The notes: generated from the letters alone by a model not told the origin. A DNA stretch of 64,000 nucleotides from Paraescarpia echinospica (GCA_020002185.1 CM034535.1:63969028-64033027); one strand, 5' to 3'; positions 44,945 to 56,810 are shown, counted from the stretch's first letter. Translations and numbers: made by a program.

Positions 44945-45205
44945 TTGCCCTCGACTCAATTGACAGGTGCACTGGTCTTTCTTATCCATAAGGCTTCTTT
45001 GTGCGTCTAATTCTTCGGTTGGATTCCTTGTATACTAGCTGCGCTTCCTTCCAGTCTATGGTGTGGTTTTCTATTGTCGTGTGGTCTGTGAGAACGGATT
45101 TAATGGTGGTAGACATATATTTTTTCCTGTTCCTTATGTATTTCTCTATTTGACTGTTGTCCACGTCCTTTCTGTGTTCCTCGAGTCGTGTTTTAAACAT
45201 TGAAG
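44945..45205 (-). mobile_element. Penelope-like fragment (GIY-YIG C-terminal region)
   Basis: Minus-strand coding remnant FKTRLEEHRKDV, LTDHTTIENHTIDWKEAQLV and YKESNRRIRRTKKPY. The RLxEH...H.IDW...ESN.RxRxxKEA pattern is characteristic of the GIY-YIG endonuclease part of Penelope-like elements. The RT and the GIY-YIG start are absent. Confidence 0.72.
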
Positions 45206-45304
45206 AATGTTACAGCGATATAATGTCAAGCTCCATATTGAAAATGATACAGGCTTATGTGACGGAGGATAGTAAACTATTTGTTGATCTAGGGTAGAGG
45301 CTTT

Positions 45305-46335
45305 GGGGAGGCTTCAAACTGGAAATCGGTATTGAGTGGGATCCACTGGGATCAGTACTAGGACCTATATTATTCTTAATATATATCAACGATTTGGATG
45401 ATCAAATAACAAGCAAGGTATTGAAATTTGCGGATGATATAAAAGTGTTTAGAAGGATTAAAAGTGATGGAGATAGACAACATTTACAAGATGATCTTGA
45501 CCAGTTGATCAATTGGTCTGAAAAGTGGCAAATGTTGTTCAATTTTGGGAAATGTAAATGCCTCCACGCAGGAAATGGGAACGAAGAGGTAGAATATACA
45601 ATGGGGGGGGTACTGTAAAAGAAAAGAACTTAGAGTTAACAATTAGTGCTGATATGAAGGTTTCAGAGCAGTGCGGAATTGCTGCTTCAAAGGGAAACCA
45701 AATCATTGGATTAATTAGGCGAAACATAACGTACAAGGAAAAAGAGCTAATAATACCGCTGTACAAAACAATAGTTAGACCTCATTTAGAATATTGTATT
45801 CAAGTGTGTAGGCCATATCGCAGGAAGGACATAGATATGCTAAAAAGAGTACAGAGGAGAGCAACTAACATTATACCAAAACTAAGGGATCTTAGTTACG
45901 AAATACGCCTAAGAAATGCGGCTTAACAACACTAGAGACCAGGAGATTGAGAGGAGATCAGATAGAAGTGTTTAAAATAATGAATGGTTATGAAAATATT
46001 GATAGAAATATTTTTTTCTCAGTTAAGAAAGATAGAAGGACTAGAGGACATGAAGTTACATCAGCAAAGGAGCAGTGTAGATTAGATATAAGAAAGTTCT
46101 AATTTTCACAAAGGACTGTAAATGAATGGAACATGCTGATTGTATTGGTGCTAGTAGGGTGAATATGTTTAAAAATAAAATCGACACATACCTCAGAAGG
46201 GCGGGATACACATAGATAAAAGGGTCGGACTCTCGATAAGCCAAAGGGCTTCATTGTCTACCTGCCACCTAGAGTTAATTATCTGGGCGGCAATCTTGTT
46301 ATATCTTTTTAAATCTAGAGGGGGTTGTGCTGGAA
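45305..46335 (+). mobile_element. CR1-like LINE copy C (3' end only)
   Basis: Plus-strand 5'-truncated copy of the family at 2085-9800. It starts at GGGGAGGCTTCAAACTGG (RT, before the PQGSVLGP block, which here reads DPLGSVLGP) and runs through ADDIKVFRRIKSDG (45430), ISADMKVSEQCGIAASKG, RVQRRATNIIPKLRD, DRRTRGHEV-type sequence, and the family 3' UTR. It ends near CAATCTTGTTATATC. ATCTAG at 45287-45292 and 46313-46318 may be its target duplication. Several frameshifts. Confidence 0.88.
45394..45926 (+). pseudogene. RT C-terminal coding remnant, copy C
   Basis: Two overlapping frames, 45394-45618 (FADDIKVF-like box, NFGKCKCLHAGNGNEEVEYT) and 45558-45926 (ISADMKVSEQCGIAAS to LRDLSYEIRLRNAA). 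The break lies at a G-run in TACAATGGGGGGGGTACTG (about 45597-45615), so it is a homopolymer indel. Confidence 0.85.
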
Positions 46336-48151
46336 ACGAATAAGGCAAACCGGGGTTGGCCATGCATGCGTTTTTGTAGTAAATAAATAATAACATGCCC
46401 ACTTTATGAAGCACCATATATTCACTTACTTATCGCTCGTTTCTTAGTATACTTATTCGAAGGAGATATACATTTAACAAATTTGCATAATTAAAACGCT
46501 TTTTCAGCACGTTTAGAGCAGTTAAGCACATTCTTGTTTAAATAATAATATAAGTGCGCCTATCGAATAATAATAAGCGGCTCACATTTCTTTCATTACA
46601 ATACCCAACACAGTATATAAATAGTGTAGCACGTTAAACATGTATCTACTATTCCCCGAACAAGTTGCATTACATTATTGTATGTACACAGGTTCATAGA
46701 TTCCACAGTTAACCAAATATTACAATTTTTTCAATACAACATTTCAAATTACATCCAAGTCTTCTCGAATCACCTAGTGTAGGCCCTACATGTCAGTCAC
46801 TAACTTACAACCCGACCTTGATTAAACTGTTTTTATATCGTGCTTACTTTAATAATACTCCTTGTAGTGTTTTTTTATCGGAACCGACATCTTTTAACAA
46901 TGTCAGTGTTTTAAGAAGGATCGCACCTCTACGACACGACGCCAAAACATAGATGAATTTTCGTTTAAACATAGTTGTTGGCATATGGTTTGTACAAACC
47001 ATGACAAAAATACATGTTAGCGGGAATAATAGCTGTAGAAGCGCCACTATCAGGAAAGAATTTGTACTTTGTAGGATGTTGATATCACGTAAACATCACA
47101 ACAGAACCATCATACAAAACCTAACTGATTGAGCATAACATGCATGTAAATAACATGTTATAGCGATTTTGCTAATATAATAATTACTTTTTCATAATTA
47201 ATTTCGAACACAATTGTCGCAAAAAAATTAATTAACGTTCAAATTTACGAAATGTGATACTGCTTTCTACAATATGACTTCGTTTGGCATTTGGCATGGC
47301 AAAGTTACACGGAGATCACGCCCAGAATGTTTATTGTGACGTAGACAAACCGCGACGTACTGGATCAATCATTGGTGCTAGCTCGTGAAGTTACGTTGCG
47401 CTCACTGATCATAATTAGCGTTATGACATCCGTCATCAACGCTCTGTGGTACGATTGCACGGAGTTTAGTATTTAGATTGTTTGAATAACTGTTCCATTG
47501 CCCATTAAGTTTAGCAACCTTTGGTACAAATGTACAAATATGTTACGATGGAGACACAATATGTTCATATTTGAAAACACAGCTTTTATTTCACTTTTAA
47601 AACAATTGCTTAAAATAAACATACGACAGTGCTTTTGCATGTTAGCTATTCCGAAATTAAAAAACGTAATTGGATATATTAGTTTTACTGTTTTTAATCT
47701 TGTCTTACTAAGTTTTACAACATTTAGGAACACTACAACGTAAAGCATGGGTCATGAAAGAGCTTGATGTAGGCAAGGCATTTTGACATTGATGTAAACG
47801 TAACTTTAAATGCACGTGATAAGAAACAATTTACATCATTTTAAAGAATTGTACACTCTGGCACATGAAAGACTAGCTTGGTAGTAACTAGTTAGTACGT
47901 GACAATCGTGATAGCAATATTTTTTATGTTGGAAAACACACAGCATCGTTACACAAAACACCTTAACGCGCTCGCGTAGGTATGCGATGGTTTCAGTGCA
48001 CGTAGACAACCGTGTCACGTACGCTCGTGTTGCTATGGTATTGACACGAGCGTAGACGTTAGCCTAATTAGGCTATTGTGTCACCGTCTACTTCATGTTA
48101 CCTAGCAACCTTGATGCTGGAGCCGGTTTCCCGAAGTATTTGCTGCGCGCG
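46336..48151. other. Unassigned AT-rich spacer
   Basis: No gene or known repeat recognised. Short open frames (for example 47473-47748) have AT-driven composition and no domain. Confidence 0.45.
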
Positions 48152-48314
48152 CCAGGGGCCGGTTTCATGAAACATACTTAAGGTTACGCAATTACTTAGC
48201 GTCACTTTGCTTAAACTCATATGTTCGTTTATATTTAACAAATCACGTCATTTACTATGACAATCATCTTAGCGTTAAGAACGTACTTAGCCGCTTCATG
48301 AAACCGGCCCCTGG
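48152..48314. mobile_element. MITE, 163 bp, perfect 20-bp terminal inverted repeats
   Basis: CCAGGGGCCGGTTTCATGAA at 48152-48171 and its exact reverse complement at 48295-48314. No coding capacity. The class is uncertain. A partial GCCGGTTTCCCGAAG just upstream (48122) suggests another decayed relative. Alternatively the outer CC/GG may be part of the duplicated target. Confidence 0.82.
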
Positions 48315-49913
48315 TTAATACAAAGTTACGTTTTACGTTCCAAACAATTGGTTTTAACTATAGGCGATAACCATTTACATAACATATAGGGTATTTTGAC
48401 AAAAAAGAGGTGTTGGGTTATAGTCATGTTGGAATAGTTTAATCTCTGAAAGTTTGGCACCGGACGTGCAAAGCGTCTAAAAGGAAAACATAACTTACAA
48501 AAATACATACATAAGTTTGCTCGATTGTATGTATACCGTGTTTACACAGAAAACCTTAAGAGACGTAACACCGTAATCCGGTTTATGACGTACAATTGTT
48601 TGCAAAGCCACGCGTCCTTTCTACAATTGTTCCAATCTACGTAATTGTTGTACACGTGAAGTTAATCCGCTTTATAACATCGGTTACGCTCTGCGTGAAC
48701 ACATCATTAGATTATGTCATTGTCGCATAAATCATCATGCAGTGGTTCCATACTTTTTCACTAATTGCGGACCTTTATAGCTGAGCCCATTTTTGAAAAT
48801 AAACCACTGGATCAGCCTAGGACGTCTACCCTACTTCATGAATCATTTTAGACACACGTAATTACATTAATCATTACACGATTCAACTTGGCGCCTACAT
48901 GGCACGCTGCGATGAGGAATGACGATGACTTGATACGCACGCGACATTTAATAAATCCAAAGTATATTGGTTAGAAACGCGGACTATTACATGCAACACG
49001 TTGTCTCGTATGTGTGTTCCAATTACCCATCTGCTGCCTGCAACAACGAGATGTGTTTATTCTCCAGTGCGACGTTTATTTCTCTACCCGAATGGCACAG
49101 GCTGGTTGAGCAATGCTATTATGCAGTAAACCATATGCCTTTTCACAGTATTACTCCAGCGCATCACGGGGAAGTCCGCACGCATGCCGACATAAAACTT
49201 TATGCATCCGGTCATTTCGAAACGTATGTATTAATTTATGTTGCGATTAAAGGATGTTAGTTAACATATATATGTTCTGCATGTAGCATGCCCTATAGTT
49301 TGAAACAACGAATCATATGCCCTATAGTTTGATACAGATGGTGTTATAATAACACGCAGACAATGTACCGCACAATGGTTAGATTTGACTTTTCTTTTGA
49401 TGACCGCCATAGGCTTGTAGATATCATTAGTTGTAATGTTGGACAAGAAACGTGTTCACATCTAGAAGGATCCCCCCGATTCAATAATTGGCATTTTTGT
49501 AAACTTGAAAGCTACACTTTTGCTCGTGAAGAAGATTTATTGGAAATTGCGTGGGATGCCACACGCAGCACACGTAATTACTAACAAAGGCGAGGTAAGC
49601 AATGCTCACGACAGCAATAATTCTAAGTCTAATTCCGTTCGACACGTTCGACACAGCCTTCGTTAACGTTTACATTACCAGGAACTGAACTGTCGGTGTC
49701 TGGCGTCTATTACAGACGACTCACATGATTTCATTATAATATAATGGCACATGTCTCGGAAGAAACTTAATACCTGATTGCAGTCTGATCGCCTCTTGTA
49801 AATACTACATAACGTGATTGTATCGCGTGCAATCGCTTCGACACCGTTGCGTCCGATAGAACTGGCTCTATTTCTAGGCGACCGTCGCCTCATCGAATGT
49901 AATCTGTCCAATC
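48315..49913. other. Unassigned spacer
   Basis: No gene recognised. ATGCCCTATAGTTTGA is directly repeated at 49288 and 49317. Open frames at 48967-49260 and 49363-49584 lack any known motif. Confidence 0.4.
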
Positions 49914-50999
49914 ATTTAACAAGATTGCCACCCAGAGAATTAACTCTAGGTGGCAGGTAGACAAGGAAGCCCTTTGGCTTATCGAGGGTCCAACCCTTTT
50001 ATCTATGTGTATCCCGCCCTTCGGAGGTATGTGTCGATTTTATTTTTTAAACAAATTCACTCTACTAGCACCCATACAATCAGCAGATAATTTGTTCCAT
50101 TCATTTACAGTCCTTTGTGAAAATGAGAACTTTCTTATATTATATAATCTACACTGCTCCTTTGCTAATGTAACGTCATGTCCTCTAGTCCTTCTATCTT
50201 TCTTAACTGAAAAAAATATTTCTATCAATATTTTCATAACCATTTATTATTTTAAACACTTCTATCTGATCTCCTCTCAATCTCCTGGTCTCTAGTGTTG
50301 TTAAACCACATTCTTTTAGGCGAATTTCATAACTAAGATCCCTCAGTTTTGGTATCATTTTAGTCGCTCTCCTTTGTACTCTTTCTAGCATATCTATGTC
50401 CTTCTTGCGATATGGCCTCCACGCTTGAATACAATATTCTAAACGAGGCTTCACTGTTGTTTTGTAAAGCGGTATTGTTAGTTCTTTTTCATTATACGCT
50501 ATATTTCGCCTAATTAATCCAAGGATTTGATATCCTTTTGAAGCTGCAATCCCGCACTGCTCTGCACTAATGGTCCTTTTCTTTTACAGTAATACTTAGT
50601 ACAGTACCCTCCATTGTATATTCTACATCTTCGTTCCCATGTCCTGTGTGGAGGCATTTACATTTCCCAAAATTGAACAGCATTTGCCACTTTTCAGACC
50701 ATTTGATCAACGTGTCAAAATCGTCTTGTAAATGCTGTCTATTTCCATCACTTTTAATTCTTCTATACACGTTTGTATCATCCGCAAATTGCAACACCTT
50801 GCTTGTTATTTCATCATCCAAATCGTTGATATATATTAAGAATAATATAGGTCCCAGTACTCATCCCTGTGGTACCCCACTCAATACCGATTTCCAGTTT
50901 GAAGCCTCCCCATCAACTACTACACGTTGTCTTCTGTCAATCAGCCATTTTTCTATCCAGTTTATTATACCATTTAGAAAAATGGTTGATTGACAGAAG
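49914..50999 (-). mobile_element. CR1-like LINE copy D with inverted 5' end
   Basis: Minus-strand 5'-truncated copy: 3' end (ATTTAACAAGATTGCC on the plus strand, 49914), 3' UTR, RT C-terminus (50040-50454), FADD region (LQFADDTNVYRRIKSDG, 50567-50821) and upstream RT to 50975. From 50976 to 50999 the sequence AGAAAAATGGTTGATTGACA followed by GAAG is the inverse of 50931-50954 with one mismatch, so the element ends in a short inverted copy of itself. Confidence 0.88.
50040..50454 (-). pseudogene. RT C-terminal coding remnant, copy D
   Basis: Two frames, 50203-50454 (LEYCIQAWRPYRKKDIDMLE, RVQRRATKMIPKLRD, ETRRLRGDQIEVFKI) and 50040-50243 (SVKKDRRTRGHDVTLAKEQC, RKFSFSQRTVNEWNKLS), joined by a frameshift near 50210-50240. 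Sequence order equals copy A 2232-2800. Confidence 0.87.
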
Positions 51000-51779
51000 C
51001 CAACGTCACTGTCACTGTCAATATACCTGACGCATCTAGAAATATAATAGCCTTCCCTAGAAATAATTACTGCGTTGGTGCGTGACGGCTCGTGAATCAT
51101 TGTGGTTACACTTCTCGTCTCAAGCAACTATATTGCGTCGAGTATATACGCGACCCATTTTGCATGCGATGTATATGGCAAGCAATATCGTTCAGCCTTG
51201 ACATTTCTTAATGACGCCAAAATCTCCTCGTCGAGGCGACGGCGTCGCCTTGTGTAAATTCTACTTTAATTCATCGCAAAACACTCGCTGTTTTGTCTCC
51301 TCCGGATTTATATACTTGACGCTATCATAAGTATTAATGGACACTCCGTAGACACTATCGATTATTTAATTGCTTATTTAAGATCAAAAATGTTAACAAA
51401 TTGTATCCGATGGGTACAACACGTGCATAATTACATATACACAACAACAGTACAATGAACACAGTAATGAATAAAACGTTTTTCATGTACAAATTATCGT
51501 ACGTAGTGCAACGTTTTGGTGAATGCGTCTTATTACAACACTACTCCAATGAAATCCGTTTAATCATCGCCGCCGAATATGACATTTAGATTGTTGACGT
51601 TGAAAGCAAGTATCCGCAATGCCTATGCAAGCATCGAGCGCACATTCACCTAAATGCTGAACATAAATATATACAATTGCATTTGTTTAAGAACTGATTG
51701 TACAAGCTGCTCACTGGCAAGATTGCAAAACGTCGATAAACACAACATAATTTTTAAAACAACATTTCGCCTATTCAAG
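51000..51779. other. Unassigned spacer between copies D and E
   Basis: Unique AT-rich sequence; no gene or repeat recognised. Confidence 0.45.
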
Positions 51780-51954
51780 AGATTTATCAAGATTGCCACC
51801 AAGAGAATTAACTCTGGATGGCAGGTGGACAAGGAAGCTTTTTGGTTTATATCCAGCTTCAGAACAGTTTTCCAGGCTGTTCTTTGCTGACTTATTTGTG
51901 CTGTCTTTTTCTATGCATCCAGTTTCAGGCTTCTCTGTGAATCTCCCCGCGCAT

Positions 51955-51964
51955 CTAGTTTAAA
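51955..51964 (-). other. Candidate -1 frameshift site, copy E
   Basis: Minus strand reads TAT TTA AAC TAG, as in copy B, although the surrounding sequence of this copy is clearly diverged. Confidence 0.55.
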
Positions 51965-52578
51965 TAAATGCAACCTGTCCCACTGACAACAGATCGCAGC
52001 AGATTCCCTGGGGAGAAAACTGCCACTTAGATGGAGGCCATCTCTCAGGTACATATCTTCTCTACCAACAAAGTATCCCCTTAACTCTATGAATCCCACC
52101 CCCTCTTCTTCAGTTTCTATATGTTGGCCCCCTTCCTCCTATTACTTGCACACTTCCTGAGAGAATAATCTGTTGAACTCTTGTCTTCTTTAGCTTCCCC
52201 TCTAACAGTCTGAACTTCTGTACTATCCCAGTTGTTCCCTCCCCCTATGTGCATTATGTTTTCCTACGTGTACTAGTATTGACCCTCCCTTGCCATGCCC
52301 CAGTACCTTCTCTACCTTTTCAGTCACATGTTCTAACCTAGCCGCCGGTAAACAAACAACAACGTCCATCCCTCTCTTAGTGTAGTATCTGTCTTTCTTA
52401 GAATAGAGTCGCCCATGAACACCCACTCTTTTCTCATTGCCCCCTCAATCACTGCCTTAGAGTTGCTCCTTCTCCGGTTCGCTTTTATCGACTTCTCTTC
52501 TATCATATTTACTTTCACTTCCTTTATTCCTGTCAACTTTTCTCCCATCGCTTTTTCTTCTCTCCTCCCCCGTCTCAT
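51955..52578 (-). pseudogene. ORF1 esterase remnant, copy E
   Basis: Broken stretches: 52333-52578 (MGDSILRKT with the GDS serine motif), 52223-52426 (GGSILVHVGKHNA, where GTNN has become GKHN), 51911-52099 (DMYLRDGLHLSG). Damage to the GTNN block and several frameshifts make it inactive. It still ends in TTA AAC TAG (51955-51964), the family's candidate frameshift site. Confidence 0.82.
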
Positions 52579-52683
52579 TTTCCCTCATATCTCCTTATCT
52601 ACGGTCACTTTCTCCCCTGTCACATTCACGTCTGTCAAGTCGATTCTCCAATTTCGTCCCCTCCAAACACCTTCCATCCTCTG

Positions 52684-53810
52684 ATGAATTACAGCACTGG
52701 TGTATGGCAGAAATATCTCACCGGAACCACAGTTGTGCAATGTCATGTCCAAACTGTCATATAGTCGTTACAACTTGGTGCTGCACGTCACAAATACTGT
52801 AGTATAATTGTTGTTGTAGAACCTAAAATGAACAGTTTCGTGTTTGATCATTTATCTACACGCGCACACTAGTTGCACTTATTTATTTATCCAACAATAT
52901 ATGATGTATAACATTTATAGTATTAGTCATGATTGCGATATTTTATGTGTCTTTATTATTGAGCAGCACATTGTTTGTGTTAGTCTTACCGGAAACTCAC
53001 CTACGTCACCTCCAAGCCCAGAAGATTCCTCGTCTTAGTGGGCTGCACGACATGGCTTGTCTCCGGGATGAACGTGAACGCACCAAAGCGGTTCCAGACA
53101 GTTCTGCCGATCGTCACAGCATAGCTGAAGCAGTTGCTCTTTGCGGATGTCATCTTCGTCAAACCCAGTTGACCACGCGCCACAAACACCATCCACTGGC
53201 TTTGGAGATACACTCAGATGGTTTAGGCAATAATGCCATTCGTGCAGATTTAAGACGTCTACTAAGTTAACATGACGGTTAAGCTAACGAAGCATTCTAC
53301 TTTGCTGCAGTTCAAAGAATACTAATTAGATTGCTGCACCGTTTCCGTCTTAACACGAGTGTGTCTTCAATATATGAGACCCAGTCGCTGACTTTACAAG
53401 TGTGAAATGTCACAATTACAATGCTTAACTTGATGTTCAATACGTGTAAAGACATCATCACTAAAAGGCTGAATTGTAGTCAACAAAGTCGTGTTCGTAA
53501 TTAAAATCGAATTATCGTTACATGTTTGCAACATACAAATTTCCATCATCGACGTATGTAATGATGTGTATGAAATGCGAACGCCTGCACCGAAATGTGA
53601 CTATTTGTACTCCACGTTACAATCAATTCCGACAGGTTCGTCATTAATACATATAAAAATTACACAAAGTCTAGCACGTGTACAAGACACCAATTTAACA
53701 GAAGAGAGGTCCAATTTTACTAATAGGCTTATGTCAATACGCACGTGTTCAATACAGAGTCGGATATTGCACACTGCCCTAGTTTAATAATACACCAATC
53801 TGGATGATAC
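52684..53810. other. Spacer downstream of the GPCR, with one unusually open block
   Basis: 52996-53270 is open in one plus frame and, for much of its length, in two minus frames, with higher GC than the flanks. No domain is recognised. On the minus strand a GTGAGT donor-like site lies near 52993. The rest is unique. Confidence 0.3.
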
Positions 53811-53818
53811 AAAATCAT

Positions 53819-54847
53819 TCATGACGTTGTTTCGTTGGTTGTAGTTTCTCCGCATTTGAAGAATAGCTTTCGAAACTCTTTCTGGAATACTTCGTATTTC
53901 AGTGCGTAGATGAACGGATTGATGCAAGAATTAGAGAACATCGCTGCGACGGTGAAGTTGTAGAAAGTGCCCTTGAACTCGACGTGGTAGCCGAAATTGA
54001 AGAAGAGGAAGGTGAATTGGTTCCACGAGTTACACAGGATGTAACAGACAACGACAATCACCTGTGTCTTCAGTACGTTACGTCTGGCGCGGGCTTTCTG
54101 TGTTGCAGGCTCGTTCGCACTGGGTTGTGGTGCAGGTTGAACACGAGTCCGTAAGGACATGAATATCTTGGTGTAGCAAGTGATGAAGACGATAATTGGA
54201 ATGAGGTACTGGAATATGAACAGAACCACACCGCTGAACTTCTTCCAGAAAACACTGGGAAAAAAGTTCATGACTAGACAGCGTCCGTCAACAACACCGG
54301 AAGTCGGAACGAGGAAACACATCATCACGACTACTCCACTTATCCAAGACGAACTACCCAGCAGGAACACCTTTTTTCTGGAAAACGTGCTGTGGTGGAA
54401 AATTGGGTGTACGATGGCGACATATCGTTCCACGGTTAAGACGATCAATGCATACGAAGATGAGATTAATGACGTCCACAACGGCAGGTCACTGAGCCAG
54501 AGTTTACAGTAGATATCTCCCGAGATCCCCGATAAGTTACTGACGGGCGTTCTGGTTGTTGTCAATATCAAGCTAAACAACGACGCCATAAAATCGATTG
54601 AACTTTGATTCCGGATTAAGATGTTAGTAAACGACTTGCGCATCTTCAAACTCTTTGTAATGACGACGATCACGATCAAGTTACCAAGTATGCCAAGAGC
54701 TGCAATCGAACCATACGCAATCTTGATGTTTGTATTCGGCATACGTATATTCTCCTTTTCAGGGATCGTTCCGTTGCAATCTGATTCCGGATCTCCCGTT
54801 TCGGATATGTTGAGTACAGTCTGCAGGAAGCTGCTAGTTTGAAACAT
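53819..54847 (-). CDS. Rhodopsin-like (class A) GPCR, intronless, peptide-receptor type
   Basis: 342 codons from ATG at 54845-54847; an in-frame TAA upstream closes the frame, and the intervening GTG is not needed. Seven hydrophobic segments at about 46-68, 78-98, 118-141, 160-180, 202-226, 260-283, 296-316. Class A marks: GN in TM1, D85 in TM2, C114 and C190 for the disulfide, ERY 140-142, W168 in TM4, Pro217 in TM5, NPFIY 310-314 in TM7. Two potential N-glycosylation sites precede TM1 (NIS, NGT). TM6 has CNSWNQ instead of CWxP. Ligand unknown; overall style resembles orphan peptide/amine receptors expanded in marine deuterostomes. No disruption is seen; this is the best host-gene candidate here. 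Confidence 0.9.
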   Translation of the reverse strand: MFQTSSFLQTVLNISETGDPESDCNGTIPEKENIRMPNTNIKIAYGSIAALGILGNLIVIVVITKSLKMRKSFTNILIRNQSSIDFMASLFSLILTTTRTPVSNLSGISGDIYCKLWLSDLPLWTSLISSSYALIVLTVERYVAIVHPIFHHSTFSRKKVFLLGSSSWISGVVVMMCFLVPTSGVVDGRCLVMNFFPSVFWKKFSGVVLFIFQYLIPIIVFITCYTKIFMSLRTRVQPAPQPSANEPATQKARARRNVLKTQVIVVVCYILCNSWNQFTFLFFNFGYHVEFKGTFYNFTVAAMFSNSCINPFIYALKYEVFQKEFRKLFFKCGETTTNETTS

Positions 54848-56600
54848 GGCCGAGGTATTGCTATCATGTGTCAAGCTAGGCACATTATGCCCGGCAAAAG
54901 TCTTTCTCTCGCTCTTGTACGATTAACGACAAACCGTTTTGTACCGCGGTAGTGCTACTTGGCCAGTAGACATGCAGCCACTCGTCGTGACTGGACAGCG
55001 TATACAGTTGACTTATCTCGCTACCACGCCTCCGCGATCATAACCCTATTCCCTGGAACTGTATGCGCTCGCACAGTGTTTTGGTATGGCGTAAGCCCGA
55101 CACGCTCCAATCGGCGCTTTTTTCTTTTCTAGAATTACAATAAAAACAACTATAACATCTGAAGGAATTGCGTATTTCAAAGAATTGCGTATTTCAAAGC
55201 ATTGCATATTAATTTTAGTTTAGTTTCTAAAACGGTGTTATGCAATGTTATGTGGGACAAATGAGAGCTTGACGCGTCCATAAATGCAGCTTAACTCACA
55301 TAAAGAGTGGACATTTCAACAGTGAGAGTAAACAGGCTTAGCAAAACTGGTCATATGTATTAATAATGTATACATCATATAATAATAACAATAATAATAA
55401 TGTAGTTTTGTGTGTGGAAACTAAATCCCGAGATGCACCAAAATACATAAATTGCACAGAATGATCGCGTCGGCTTTATAAACTAGTGTGAGTTAATTAT
55501 GGAACTTTCCGATATGCATAGAAGAAATGTTCCTAGAAGAAAATATAATAAACAGTTATTGATATCTTGAAAACAATATCCCTATTTGGTAGAGGAAATA
55601 AGCATATTGATCTGTTTGTCGTGTACAAATGTGTCAGTTAAAATAGTAATAATAATAATATAGTAACTGTCATGTGACGACCACCAACGAAGTCACGTTC
55701 CGAGTTAGCAGTCCAACTCTAATGAGGGTGTCGTGAAGACACCGAAAGCTCCGTAAGATAATTCAAGGATTCGGAAAGGTAACTTCAATTACAATGGTGA
55801 ACATAACTGAATCCGGAAACAAAATACTTGCTGAAATATAATAACGGTTGTGTATAATTCGCACCGGTTTTCTTTAGAGACGGATTAAAACAATGCACCA
55901 TTGCATGCGCATCAAGTGAATACAACAAATAATTCTTAGTCCGTTTCTAATAAATAAATGTTGTAATACATTCAAAAACCGGTCTAGCTAACTGGTGTTC
56001 GTGTAGCAGCTTAATAGTCCTGTAATGCTCGACTGTATTATGACAGTAATTAACGTTACTCTTTCGCTCTCTGTGAGCACTGACACTGACAAAGAAGGAT
56101 GTAAATTGTGCGTTCACCAAAATGCCCCCACATTGGAACGAAAACGCACAAGCGGGTGGTTAATGTAATTTTTTGGGTGACTGCGCCCTTAATAACAAAG
56201 CCCCTTTAGTAGGGAGGTGTGCCCCCAACAATCTCAAACCACTTACTGCTGTCTGGCTCTGTTTACTGTTCGTGCAATACCAAAATACAACACCATATGT
56301 TGGTAACCCCGCAATCCAAACGGATTATTTAATCTGGATTGCCTGGCGCTGATCTTTGATGTGCACACAGCTGATTGTACATAATAAAATAGTACATGGT
56401 AGGTGTACTCCGCACATAGACGACAATAAGTACAATAAGATGTGCCTATTGCTAAATATACCCAATGTACAATGTGCATATCTAAATAATATTGATATCT
56501 ATGTATCACTAAATAATGGAAAGCCTACCGTACAATCAGCAGCTTAAATTGAAGTATATATTGCTATACATAAACAGTGTTGCATGCTAAATACCATAAA
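54848..56600. other. Spacer upstream of the GPCR
   Basis: Contains the receptor's 5' flank; no convincing TATA box. AAT runs at 55379-55402 and 55647-55660. GAATTGCGTATTTCAAA is directly repeated at 55164 and 55181. No other gene. Confidence 0.45.
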
Positions 56601-56603
56601 GCA

Positions 56604-56608
<5 letters not shown>

Positions 56609-56639
<31 letters not shown>

Positions 56640-56709
56640 ACGCATTGGCGCATGCGCGCACCATTGTTTGTTGCTCCCTCTTTACGTGTTAGGATTATGT
56701 GTATTTATG

Positions 56710-56749
<40 letters not shown>

Positions 56750-56810
56750 TATATATACACGTAAAGGAGGAGACAACAAACAATGGTGTGCGCATGCGTC
56801 AGGTGTCAAC
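56609..56810. repeat. Inverted repeat with TA microsatellites (foldback)
   Basis: Arms 56639-56690 and 56757-56810 are inverted copies (core GCACCATTGTTTGTTG against CAACAAACAATGGT, with CGCATGCG and ACGTGT or partners on each side). TA runs lie at 56609-56638 and 56709-56756. It directly precedes a LINE fragment. Confidence 0.78.

Larger units (their letters stand above)
51780..52683 (-). mobile_element. CR1-like LINE copy E with ORF2 deleted
   Basis: Minus-strand copy joining ORF1 (51955-52683) to the start of ORF2 and then directly to the 3' UTR. At about 51846-51855 the 3' UTR phrase GGTTTAT runs into ATCCAGCTTCAGAACAGTTT, which in copy A lies near 4955-4980, so nearly all of ORF2 is missing. 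The junction has ATATCCAG-like sequence in both parents. It is 5'-truncated at about 52683, inside the basic linker of ORF1. Confidence 0.86.

Noticed and set aside
54848..54883. GTG at 54881-54883 as start of the GPCR
   Set aside because: Non-ATG start is unlikely in an animal gene; the ATG at 54845-54847 gives a complete receptor.
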